From the NCBI GenBank assembly GCA_029945375.1, contig CM057057.1:3782001-3846000 (forward strand): DNA of 64,000 nucleotides, given 5' to 3'. A program made the position numbers and the translations under genes. Of this stretch, positions 10,587 to 21,534 are shown piece after piece (the stretch's first letter is position 1; each line of letters begins with the position of its first letter). The stretch comes from Agaricus subrufescens. Taxonomy: Eukaryota > Basidiomycota > Agaricomycetes > Agaricales > Agaricaceae. The notes below the pieces were generated by a model. It was not told the origin of the DNA and did not search any database. It saw only the letters and a list, made by a program, of their open reading frames with translations.

Positions 10587-13220
10587 ATGCTCCCCGCCAG
10601 CATCCCTCCCCCGCACGTCTGCTACCGTCTCAGAGACCCCTGCGATGCCCCCGTCTACTCCCATCCTCTGGTAATGCGTCCCCCAACTTTCCCCCTCCCG
10701 CCCGTCTCACTTGCCGCCCCAGAACCCGCTCGACTTTCTCCTCCGTGCCGCTCAGGTATATCCCGATAAAGTAGCTCTGGTTCACCCCAACGTCCAGTAT
10801 CCCGTGTCCTATACTTTTGCCACCTGGTAATTGGTTTGCAAAGTATACATATGCATCCCCTCTGAGAAGCCAACAGGGCGCAGCGCATTCAGAACCTTGC
10901 GTACGCGCTTATCTGTGCTGGTATAAAGCCCGGTGATCGTGTCGCGGTCCTCGCGCCTAATTCGTATGTCCATTGTCTCCTCGACAACTTTCGTTTCTCC
11001 TGCTGATTCTGCCAGGCCCCTCATTGCAGGTGACTTTTTGTTCCATCCCATCCATATATAACACTCCCACCGATCGTCTATTCTAAGATGCGCATCATGG
11101 TGTCATAGCTGCCAGAGCTGTCCTTACTCCAATTAACACCCGCCTGAAGCCTTCTGAGGTCGCATACATCCTCGAGCACAGCGGCGCAAGTCTGATACTT
11201 GTCGATTCGGAGTTTGTCAATCTAATTCCCAAAAACGCCAACGTTCCTGTGGTAATCTCAAAAGACACCGGTCTGCGTGACGATCCATATGAAGAATTTC
11301 TAGCAAAAGGACGCCAGTTCAGCCAAGAAAGATCTTGGGGGGGTCTCGATGCTGAACCGGATGAAAATGCTGCAGCCGTTCTCTGCTATACGTAACTTTT
11401 CCCCTGTCTCTCATCACTGTCTCTCCACTCACAACTCCTCTAGTTCAGGAACAACGGGAAAGGCAAGCTTTCATATTACATCTCGGTGACAGAGTGTGAT
11501 TCACAAGTAAGGCAGCCAAAGGGTGTCATCACCTCGTTGAGAAGTATGTTACTCGGTCCTTCACAATTGCACTCATTAACAACATGGATGACAGGTTCTT
11601 ATCTCGCTGCGATAGCCAATGCACATGAGAGCCAGTGAGTTCTGGAACTGGTATAATCAGATGTTATAGCTCAATAACGTTAACAGAATTACCCATGACT
11701 CGGTTTACCTCTGGTAGGCTTCACGTCATGTTCTATGAGTCTCTTCTGATCTGATTTGACCAGGATTCTTCCCATGTTCCACGCCGCTGGATGGACATTT
11801 CCCTGGGCGAACGTGTTTTCATTCGCACAGCAAGTATGTTATACTTTTCATCTCCAAGGCGGTTCTCTGATGATAATCTACCGAGATCACCCTCAGGACA
11901 GTCAACTACACTCACATTTGGCAACATTTTCTCAAGTCTCGCGTCTCTCATTACTGTGGAGCACCCACTGTTCAGGTCCTCAAATTATATTTCAAATATC
12001 TTAAACAGTGCTGACATTCACACAGACCGGTATCTTGAATGATCCTCAAGCCCGAAAGCCGCCACAGCCCGTTCGCGCAATCATTGGTAAATTTTACAAT
12101 TCGATGATTCAATAATGCTCTAATGTCCTAAAAGCTGGTGCTGCACCCACTGCTCATTTGATTGAAGAGCTCGAGAAACTAGGTTTCGTCCCTGTACATG
12201 TCTATGGGTTAACGTAAGTCGTGATTGGTTTTCCGGACCTTCATCTGAATATTCTCTGTAGCGAGGTGAATATTTCAGTGTGAAGTCTCGCACATGGACA
12301 AGTGTCAAACATTACACAGACTTTAGGCCCGTTTACTAGAAACTACTTCCAGCCTGCCTGGAAATCTTTATCTTTGGATGAGCGAGCCCGTTTCATGGCT
12401 CGCCAAGGGCACGCGTTTGCCACTGCTCAAGGCGTTCGTGTTGTTTTCCCTCCTTCCGATGGAGATAAGGATACAACCCTTCGTGATGTACCTCGGGATG
12501 GCAAGACCATGGGTGAGATTGTCACCAAAGGCAACATTGTCATGAAAGAGGTTCGATTATTGATCCGTCTCCCTATTCGCGTTCGACTAAACATATTCTA
12601 GTATTTCCGTGACCCTGAGGCTACTCGTAAAGCTTTTTATGGTGGACATTTCAGATCTGGTGATCTCGCAGTCATGCATCCAGATGGCAGTATAGCTATC
12701 CTAGACAGAAGCAAGGATATCATTATATCAGGTGGAGAGGTAAAAAAGATTGGATTATTCAAGTTTTGGACGGCCTTCTGATTACAATATAGAACGCTTC
12801 CAGCCTTGCTATCGAACAAGGTCAGGGACTTTGATCCTATACACGAATATTGCCTACTAATTATCAACGCTTCATCTAGAATTGACCAGTCACCCTCATG
12901 TCTTGGAGGTTAGCGTCGTAGCACGTCCACATCCTAAATGGGGAGAGAGAGCGATGGCCTTTGTTGTCCTTCACCCACAACATGCTGCCAAATGGGCCGG
13001 TCGTCATCATGAATTCGGTAATGATTTGAAAGATCATGCCAAAGCACGCTTGCCTGGCTTTGCTTGCCCCGAGTGGATCGAAGTTGTTCCTGATCTACCG
13101 GTCAGTCATCCTCAAAAAGTTCTTGCTCGCATTATTGAAACTTGTTTTATATGTTTTCAGAAAACTTCTACTGGGAAGATCCTCAAAAGTGAGCTTCGAA
13201 AGGTAGTCGCAAAGCTTTGA
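10587..13220 (+). CDS. AMP-binding acyl-CoA ligase, probably peroxisomal
   Basis: Nineteen coding exons give about 562 residues: 10587-10670, 10723-10826, 10877-10963, 11016-11029, 11088-11391, 11444-11462, 11516-11543, 11595-11634, 11687-11713, 11764-11833, 11886-11975, 12026-12086, 12135-12213, 12262-12265, 12320-12550, 12602-12739, 12793-12820, 12880-13100 and 13161-13220. The family activates a carboxylic acid as acyl-AMP and transfers it to CoA. Seen: P-loop [29 protein letters not shown], the [13 protein letters not shown] motif, [14 protein letters not shown], and the catalytic lysine in [14 protein letters not shown]. The protein ends AKL, a PTS1-like tripeptide suggesting peroxisomal import. 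The intron at 11463-11515 has a GC donor. Exon 14 is four bases. Substrate is unknown; the sequence resembles the plant-type AAE/benzoate-CoA ligase branch. The start at 10587 is chosen because ATG 10645 would join exon 2 with a stop. Confidence 0.9.
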
Positions 13221-13532
13221 TATATACATACACGTATATATAGTCATAATCTTATCTGGAAATAACTAAGCCCTGTAAGGAACGAATCTAAACAAAAAAA
13301 AACCAGCGTGCTTTAAAATGTGAACCTAAGTAACACTTAAGTGAAAACGGGAAGTGACCCAGATCCACGCTAATAGATACACTTGGTACAGTAATGGAAG
13401 CCGGAGTTGTAGCGAGAGTGAGTGGATAAATGGAAAATCTGGACAATACAACGATAAATATGAAAATGAGCCGAGAAGTCGTTATGAATCAAGCATCAAG
13501 TCCGTAGTTTGTTAAATATCATCGAACCCAAG
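13221..13532. other. Intergenic, convergent 3' ends
   Basis: Between the acyl-CoA ligase stop and the CNH-GYF stop on the other strand. AT-rich; nothing coding seen. Confidence 0.6.
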
Positions 13533-16500
13533 TTACTTGTCCTGATTGTCGGGACAAAGCCTGAGTATACGAAAGGAACCTGCATTCCTTTCACAAAAAT
13601 AAATTTCATCCTCTTTACGACCGAGGAATAAGACATCATCGTTAAATTCCGTATCCACATCAGCACCACAATAAATTTGAGAAGTTGTCGTGGATTTGGT
13701 AATACCAATTCCAGTCTTTTTGGGTAGTCCGGACTTCCCTTTTGACGATAATGCGGCACAAGTTGAGTCGATTGGCGTGCCGATCTTCCAAACGTAAGGC
13801 GGCCGACGGTTGATAGTTGAGGAGGGGGGATTGAAAGAAGACAAGGTAGTCCGTGACTGATCAGCGGGACGTAGCAAAGCATCGTTGAGATCAACCGCCT
13901 CTAAACCGCCTTGTCGCATGGCAATTAATACTGATCGGTCCTTCACATCAAAGGCTTCTAGATGCTTGATATCTCCCATTTTACCTATCGGTGCTCTCCC
14001 CTCTTCCCGGGGATCGTCATGACTCCAAACGAAGCGGCTTTTGAGAACAGATCTACCGCGAGCGTCCACGATCGATGTACTATGGCCTCCGCGTGACGAG
14101 AAAAACAGGGCTGGCGGTCCAAAGTATTTAGGCTGAGCAAGAAGAGACACTGGAGCTAACAAAGGTGTCTCCTTGGTTGAGGTGAAATCTTCTTTGCTTG
14201 TGGAAGAAGAGTCTCCATTGATAACATGAGTCGAGGTAGGTGGTACGGGCAACGACCGGAAAGGGTGGGCGGGATCGACACATTGCAGCTTGAGCTCTCG
14301 AAGTAGGGTATATTCTGTTTCCCCTTCCCGGCAAATAGGTAGATCAGATGGCAATAAACCATCTCGGTACCAAGCTTGCATAAGCGATGAGTTCCATGGG
14401 CCTAAGACAAATGAGCCAGTGAGTTGCAACAAAATAATGAAGCACTGACCATGTGTGACACCTCTGGGATCTTTATAATACCATTGCGTAGGACCAGTGG
14501 GGATAGGTGCAGGTAACCCTGGAGGAGAAAATTGCGTAGAACTACCCTGTTTGTTAGCCGTGATGCCGTCGCTACTGGCATCATCCCCTTGCTCGTAACG
14601 ATCACGGTACTCCAGAAAGGTAGGATAAGACGGAGGTATAACAAAATCGTCTGTGATGGAAGCCAAAGGAAAATGGGGTGTGTACTTGAGTTGTTGAAAG
14701 GTGGTATATGGTCCCATTTGTGCGGTGGCGACGGCCAAAAGTTCATCTGTGGGATTCGGAGTATTAGAAGGTTGTTCAACGTTCGTCTGGGTGACGTCTT
14801 CAGGAGCGTCAGGATGTTCGTTCGCTGTGAGAGGTGGAGTGGAGGATCGGGTTGGTGATTCTGCAGTAGTCACAGTAACGGAGACGCCAATGCCAGCAGC
14901 ATCGTCCTCATTAGCCTCTTGATCACCGGTTATGGAAGTTTCGCCTCTAATTTCACGGGCTCGCCGTCGAGCTGCTCGGCGCTCCGCACGTCCGATACGA
15001 ACTTCGCGAACCCTTACTGTAGCAGGTTCGAGACCAAAAACGTTCTGAGAAAAGACCAGGAACACTTCGACGAGATCGTCTCCTTGCAGTTGCAGCTCTA
15101 ATGAACGAGGTGAATCGGGAAGAATAAATGTCCTTGATAATCCAAGGGCAGTGCGATACGTTCCCGCAAACAACTCAACCTTTTCACCATTTTCGCCACA
15201 GAGAATGGCAAGGAAGCTAAAAAGAGTCAGTTAGGTCTAAATTAGTAGAAAACAATGTAGTAACCTTTTCTTGGGAGTTTCCACCGCCTTTATCATGAGG
15301 GCGCCTTTGGTTCCAGGAAGTTTGACATACTCTAATTTGGGCGGCGCAGCAGGTTGTTGATAAGGCGCGTTTAACCATTTATCTGCTTCAAGAGCCATAG
15401 CCGTAGATGGAGATCCACGCTCATCGGATCTCCTGCTGAAAGCATTACTGATGATCTTGGGAATGAAACGTGAAGAACGTGAGGTCGTAGATAGAGTTGA
15501 AGGAGCAAGGGATGCACGAGAAGATGCTACAGATGAAGACATAGGGTCAGCAGATGCAGATGATTTTACAGTGGTGATGAGTTGGGTATTTGTTGGTAAT
15601 GAGGGTGACCTTGAAACCAGGGTATTATTTTGATCATCGATTGTATCTGGGTGACTTGATGAGGGAAGTGGATTCTGAGATGAAGAAGAGGTCCGGCCAT
15701 GATTGTACTCGGACGGTGTCGGCCCGGAAAACATCGTAGACCAACGGCTGCGGCTCATAGACTGGATTTCCGGCGTGCCATCACCTTCAGAAGACCGCGG
15801 GCTATTGGCCTCCTGTAAAGCTGAAACCGGTGCCGAAAGTAGGATGGCTTCCTGAGGTTGGACGGTACCAGGTGGTGGTAAATCTGGTATGCGACTTTCC
15901 ATGAGGGCTTGAGCAAGGCTGATCCTCCCACCCGTTTCATCATCCTCATCATCAACGTCGTCTAGGGGATCGGGGGTATCAATAAGATTATGTTGGAGTG
16001 CCTGACGGAGCGTCAGGAGGGTCGGAGTCGGAGAAGGTTCGGGAGGACCAATGTTGGCGCTATGCGAAGCGGACAAATCCAAGTTCGAGGGCCGGCGCCG
16101 GCGCGAACTAAGTGTTGAAGGGCGGGGTATCGAGACACTAGGAGGTACTAAGGGAGCGGGATTATGATTGGAAGCAAGTGTTGCACTGGTTCGTTCGTCC
16201 AAGACTTGACTCCCACTGGCGGCGGCACGGATATCAATGGCCTCGTCATCGCTAGAACTAGCCCATTCATCTGATTTAGCATTGTTTTCAATGGATCTTG
16301 AAACCTGGGAGATGTTGGGTGAATTGGAAACACCAGCAAGGAGGTTGTTGACGGAGGTGGCCCGCGTTCCAGCTCTAACAGAAACAGCCGACGGTTGACT
16401 GCGTAGATTGGGAGGTGGCTGGAGAGCGGCAGGACTAAGGTGAGGACTAGCATAAGGTGGCGGTTGACCCGAAGGCCTTGAATTACTTCTGGATTTGGGG

Positions 16501-17472
16501 CGGATACGAGTAGGGGTGCGAGGAGCCCGAGGCACTAGCGGTGGAGGTGGTTGGGGAGCCGGCGATAGTTTACCATTGGACGCCTTTCGAAGGAGAGACT
16601 TGAACTCGTCCAGGGGAGGCGGTGTCGAGAGACTAGCTTTGCGTACTTTTGCATCAGACTCGCGTTCGTTCTCGGATCGGGATGCAGGTCTTTTTGCAGC
16701 TTCTCGCCTCAATCGCTCGCGCTCTCTTCGAATCTCAACGTCAACACGCCACTCGATGGCCTTCTTCACCTCTTCAAGGGCATATACTCGAACGCCATCT
16801 CTTCTGCCGGCGACAGCGACCAGTACACCTCGATGCTCCATGACAACAACGCTCTTGAAAGCGACTCTGCGGACCAGAGCGTATGGCTGGGGGGTGGGGG
16901 GCGAGGTGAGAGGGAGGACATCGAGGCCCTGTGCATGGCATAGCAAAAGGTAGTGTGGGGCGAGGAAGGCACCGCTGGCGGGTGGGGTGGAGAAGTGGTT
17001 TGGGGAAAGGTCAGATGTGACGACTGAGAGAGACAGGCCGAGCTCTTGAAGGGAGGGCGGGGGCAGGGACGGAGGGGGCGGATTGGGTGGGGGAGGGGAG
17101 GGAGTGCGTGGAGGCTTGTCTATGTTCGGTTTCAGAGGGTCTTCGGCAGGTGTGGGCTCGCGACGATGGATGAGATGGTTGAAGAAGCCGGAGAGCCTGT
17201 TGTTGGAACGGATCTGGAGGGGATCAGCGGGGCCGGGGAGGAGAGGGGGAAAGGGGACAGACCTCGAGGGTCGAGCGGCGGTGGATGCGCCTCTGCGGGT
17301 CCGGGGGCTGCGGGGGGGCGGGGGAGGGGGAGCCGGAAGCGGTGGGCGGGGGGGCGGGGGAGGTGGCGGGCCTGGGGGGGTCGGGGAGGGGGACGGCGGG
17401 GAGACTGCGCACGCTGGCGGCGTCTGGGGCGGCGGGCGCGGGCTCTTTGTCGGGGGCCCGGGAGGGGGCCAT
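13533..17472 (-). CDS. Large CNH (citron homology) protein with a GYF domain
   Basis: Minus-strand exons 17263-17472, 15265-17213, 14450-15216 and 13533-14401 give about 1264 residues. After a Pro-rich N-terminus, CNH-like segments appear near residues 160-225 (VVVMEHRGVLVAVAGRRDGV, VYALEEVKKAIEWR). A Ser/Pro-rich low-complexity insert of over 400 residues follows. CNH-like sequence resumes near 695-800 (FLAILCGENGEKVELF), then a basic tract. A GYF-type domain lies near 963-1010, with QWYYKDPRG, HGPWNSSLMQAWYRDGLLPS. More propeller-like sequence runs to the end (GGLEAVDLNDALL). CNH domains bind small GTPases and other partners; GYF domains bind Pro-rich ligands. Function here is unknown. The start is uncertain because it lies 46 bases from the divergent gene and exon 1 is pure low complexity. 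Confidence 0.75.
17298..17400 (+). repeat. G-rich low-complexity tract
   Basis: The + strand carries many runs of four to seven G within about 100 bases, just upstream of the D2HGDH start. The opposite strand encodes the Pro-rich N-terminus of the CNH-GYF protein. Such spacing is compatible with G-quadruplex formation. Confidence 0.6.
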
Positions 17473-17518
17473 GGTGGGGGAAAGCAGCGGCGCCAAACAC
17501 AGCCAAAGCGGACTTGCC
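17473..17518. promoter_or_regulatory. Very short divergent interval, CNH-GYF / D2HGDH
   Basis: The modelled start codons are 46 bases apart. Control elements for at least one gene must lie in transcribed or coding DNA. Confidence 0.45.
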
Positions 17519-19272
17519 ATGGCCCTTATGGTCCTCCCCCGCCTCGCCAGGCTCCCCGGCCGCCGTTTCGCCTCCCTCGCCTCCCACGACCTCGCCCACT
17601 TTGCCGAGTTTCTCCCCCCGGCCGCCATCCTCTCCACCCTCCCCCCCGTCGCGCACTCCCCCGATGATCTCCAGCCGCACAACTCGGACTGGATGGGCCG
17701 GTTCCACGGCTCCTCCTCCACCGTCCTCAAGCCCAAAACGACGGAGCAGGTCAGCCGCATCCTCCGCTGGTGCAACCAGCGCAAAATAGCCGTCGTCCCC
17801 CAGGGCGGCAACACCGGCCTCGTCGGCGGCAGCGTGCCCGTCAAGGACGAACTCATCATCTCCCTCTCCAACATGAACAAAGTACGCGAATTCGATCCCG
17901 TATCCGGTCAATTTCACCCCTCTTGTCCAGCCATATCTTCAAAGCTCATCTTTTTCCCACAGGTGTCCTCGTCGCGGACGCTGGCTGTGTCCTCCAATCC
18001 CTGACAGATTATGTCGCGCCCCACAACCACATCATGCCCATCGACCTCGGTGCCAAGGGGAGTTGTCAGATTGGCGGCAATGTCTCTACCAACGCCGGTG
18101 GCCTGCGCCTCCTCCGCTATGGCTCCCTACACGGCAACGTCCTTGGTCTCGAGGTCGTCCTGCCCGACGGTACCATTCTGGACCAGCTCACTACCCTCCG
18201 CAAAGACAACACCGGTAAAGAGCTTTCCGTCTTTTGCCCCAGACCCCCAATAACCTACTGTCTCAGGCTACGACATCAAACAGTTGTTCATCGGCGCCGA
18301 AGGAACTCTTGGCATCGTCACCGGCGTTTCCATCCTGACTCCTCCAGCGCCTCAGGCCTCCAACAACGTCATTCTAGCCCTTCCCTCGTTCGAGAATGTC
18401 CTCCCGCTTTATCAAACCGTCAAAACGCAGCTCTCTGAAATCCTTTCCGCATTCGAGTTCATCGACCGTACTGCATACGACCTCGCCGTCAAACATGGAC
18501 AGGGCCGTGCTTTGAGTGACGATGACGTCAAAGGAGCCGAATGTTTTGTCCTTGTCGAAACGAGTGGTGGCAAACGTGAACATGACGAAGAAGTAAATCT
18601 GCCTCCCACTTGAGACTCCCAACCCAACTGATCGTACTCCTTTCAGAAACTCGCCACCCTCCTAGAGTCCCTTCTCGAGGCCGACCGACCGCTTATCAAC
18701 ACTGGTGTCATGTCCCAGAGTCCTGCTCAGTTCTCCTCCCTCTGGGCTCTCCGTGAAGGCGTAACTGAAGCAGTTTCTAAAGAAGGAAAACCCTATAAAT
18801 ATGATATATCCGTGCCGCTGTCTTTATTCAAAAATGTCGTCGATGACACTCGGGAGCACCTGAGATCAAAAGGTTTACTTCATGATCGAGCAGTCAAACA
18901 TGTCCTCGGCTATGGTCATGTCGGTGATGGTACGTGACGGCGGGATATTTCAGTTCCTCAACTAATTATATCCAAGGCAACCTGCATCTTAACGTTGTGG
19001 CAGATTCATATACACCGGAGATCCAGGCTGCTCTAGAGCCTTATATTTATGAAGTTGTCGGTGAGTAGTGGAACTGCTCCCTTGTAGACCTACTTTTAAA
19101 GCTTTGTGAAGCTTCGCATCGTGGTTCCATCTCGGCCGAGCACGGAATTGGCTACCAGAAGACGCATGCTCTACATTATTCAAAGGATCAAGTTAGCATT
19201 GACTTGATGAGGAAGATAAAGAGCGTAATCGACCCTAATGGAATTATGAATCCAGGCAAAGTGCTCGAGTAG
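17519..19272 (+). CDS. DLD2: D-2-hydroxyglutarate dehydrogenase, mitochondrial FAD enzyme
   Basis: Exons 17519-17906, 17963-18214, 18267-18592, 18647-18929, 18977-19060 and 19112-19272 give 497 residues. The enzyme oxidises D-2-hydroxyglutarate to 2-oxoglutarate using FAD. The N-terminus [19 protein letters not shown] is Arg-rich and lacks acids, as in a mitochondrial presequence. The FAD-binding PCMH domain shows [14 protein letters not shown] and [10 protein letters not shown]. The C-terminal domain has [30 protein letters not shown] and [12 protein letters not shown]. The D2HGDH/Dld2-Dld3 branch fits better than cytochrome-linked D-lactate dehydrogenase, but this is by resemblance. An in-frame Met at 17471 would overlap the divergent gene's start, so I preferred the later one. 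Confidence 0.9.
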
Positions 19273-19586
19273 TATGCTGTTGATGTAAGCCCTAACCTTG
19301 TGGAACTGGAATGGAACCCTAGTCTAGTCTGTCTTTACTGCAGCAGGATTATTGAAACATTACTTAATTAATTTCATTTATTGAAATGTTGGATTATCTA
19401 GTTACCTCTTGATCATATCTGTGACAAATGTCACTCTATGTATTGAAATCCGTGATGATGTTACTAGTTAGTCATCATTGAGATTAAGTAATACTTAGTT
19501 TTTTCAAATTTCAATAATACTGTGGCATTGCCCCCCAACCCAGTGTTAACCTCAAACCTCAACCTTAAACTCGGGGCTCAGTACTA
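19273..19586. other. AT-rich spacer before RAP1
   Basis: No coding potential. It contains a small inverted repeat (ATTTCA/TGAAAT at 19371-19387). It should hold the D2HGDH 3' UTR and the RAP1 promoter. Confidence 0.55.
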
Positions 19587-21494
19587 ATGGTATCTCCCTT
19601 CCCCGCCTCGCCGCTTATTTCACCCAATCACTCCCTCTATAGCCGATATTCCAAGACTCAAATGGTCTTGCAGTCAAGTTCTTTCTGCAGAAGGATATTC
19701 CTCAAGAAATCCAAGCGGAACTGTGTGAAACCATCACTGTATGTTCTCTCATCTACCCTCATCTACCTCCGATCCTCACATCATCCTGGTAGTCTCTAGG
19801 CGGCCGTGTCGAAGTCAAAGTACCACGACAAGGCTTCATTCTTGTTCAACCGCAGACAGCCGAACAGGAACGCCTTCGTCAATGCTGGATGTCCGTGGAC
19901 AGGCCTGAACGGTTCATGGTCCCCTATACTTACGTAGACGCCTGCAAAATCGCCGGCATGCAGCTGAAACAGATTTTCCTTGAGAATGGATTGCCTATCC
20001 CGATGCATATACATCCCAGTATCGCCAATCCCAATGCTCGGAGTGCATTAGCATCAAGAATTCTTGTGCGTATCGTTCTCGACTTCTCTATTAGATCCTT
20101 CCTCTTATGTTTGCCACAGCACTCCGGTGGAGAGCCGGATGCATCTATGGAAAGAGCACGTATCATATTGGCTGACCCCAACACCGAGGTTTTCCAACAT
20201 CTCATCAAAACCTATCAAAATACACCTGGAAAACACATTGAATCTTATCTCTGGGTTAAGAAATGCATAGAAAAATCTGCACTTGTGTTCACTCCAGTTG
20301 TATACAAGAATCCTGGCGGCCGTCGTCCTGGTGAAGAGTAAGTACACTTTTCCTGGTAGACAAACCTTTCAAAGAACTCATGTTCATCCAGACGTACACA
20401 ATTCACAGAAGATGATGAAGAACATCTATGCCAATGGATCGCACAGAAGATACCATACAAAGAAACAGGGGGTCGAACAGGTAATAGATTATACCAACAA
20501 TTGTGCGAACAGGTGAGGATCAGCACCTTGATGGCTCCCTATCATTGATGTTGATTACCTACCTCAGACTGATCCGGAATACAGCTGGGTCTCAAGACAC
20601 ACATGGCAATCTTGGCGCGAACGTTACAAGAAAAACGCTGCGCGTCTGGATGTCATCATCGCCCGAATCGTAGCAGAGAAACGACCCTTACAGGGTCAGC
20701 AAGGCCAATATGGTTATGTTCGCCAATCTGAGGAAAAACCAAAGCGCCAGCGTAAAAAGCGCGTCAAGCACGACGAAGACGTCGAGGAAGACGAAAGTAT
20801 TGTTAGTAATAACGTTGAACAACTGGGTTCTGTGCCCGTTATGCCTTTGCCTGTCATGCACTCCCTTCCACCCATAATGGGAATGCCGGGACACCCTCAA
20901 TTCTCCAATCTCCAGGCACCTCATAATTATTCCACCGTCATCTCTTCACACACGACTTTTCCCCCACACCCTGCCCCCACATCCTCCACATCAGCTAGCA
21001 AGAATCAGGATGAGGAAGAGATGGAAGATAACGAGGAGAGTGAGTGGGCTGTACGAGTGGGAACTGCGTCTCCCCCTGCTTGGGGGAAACGGAAAGCAGA
21101 AGAACCTCTTGAGAGTAAACATGGACACAAACGGCAGAAACCTAGGTAAGAATTATCTCGTCTACAAAGGGAAGCGCATGTTTTGTTCTAACTATCTCTA
21201 TGGTCTTTCGTCAGTGAGAACATATCAGACATGGTGGCACCCATACACGTCGCTCAACCACCTCATCCATCGCCATCATCAATACAGACGTACGACCCTT
21301 CCGCCTTCGCGGTGATAGCCAATATGCATGTCATAGATCAGACTTTAAGGGAGATAGCCAAGGATTTTCGTTTCACTTTGGAAGAAGTAAAGGAATTTTA
21401 CGATAAGAGTGGTGATATGAGTCGCACAAAACGGCGGTTCCAAAGAATGCGAGAAGTTTTGACTGAAAAGTTTGCAAATGATTATGATGAATGA
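19587..21494 (+). CDS. RAP1: RAP1-like telomere protein (BRCT, Myb, C-terminal domain)
   Basis: Exons 19587-19589, 19643-19738, 19793-20065, 20120-20337, 20392-20512, 20568-21145 and 21215-21494 give 522 residues. Rap1 binds telomeres or telomere proteins and protects chromosome ends. An N-terminal BRCT-like domain spans about residues 10-105 (FLQKDIPQEIQAELCETIT, FMVPYTYVDACKIAG). A Rap1-type Myb domain spans about 197-265 (RTQFTEDDEEHLCQWIAQKI, TGNRLYQQL, HTWQSWRERYKKN). A basic/acidic linker follows, then a helical C-terminal domain (LREIAKDFRFTLEEVKEFYD) resembling RCT. The first coding exon is the ATG alone, directly followed by a GT donor; the next exon opens in phase 0 after a stop in the intron. 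Confidence 0.85.
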
Positions 21495-21534
21495 ACGATT
21501 TTTCGGATGGAGATTCAAAAGTTTTATATGTATA

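Noticed and set aside
10645..10670. Alternative start MPPSTPIL for the acyl-CoA ligase
   Set aside because: Joining this frame to exon 2 creates an immediate stop; the upstream ATG at 10587 keeps phase.
17132..17917. 261-codon minus-strand frame across the D2HGDH start
   Set aside because: It is the mirror of the D2HGDH coding sequence; a different frame supplies the CNH-GYF exon 1.
19371..19387. Short inverted repeat ATTTCA/TGAAAT
   Set aside because: A six-base stem in AT-rich DNA is expected by chance; not a supported terminator in a eukaryote.
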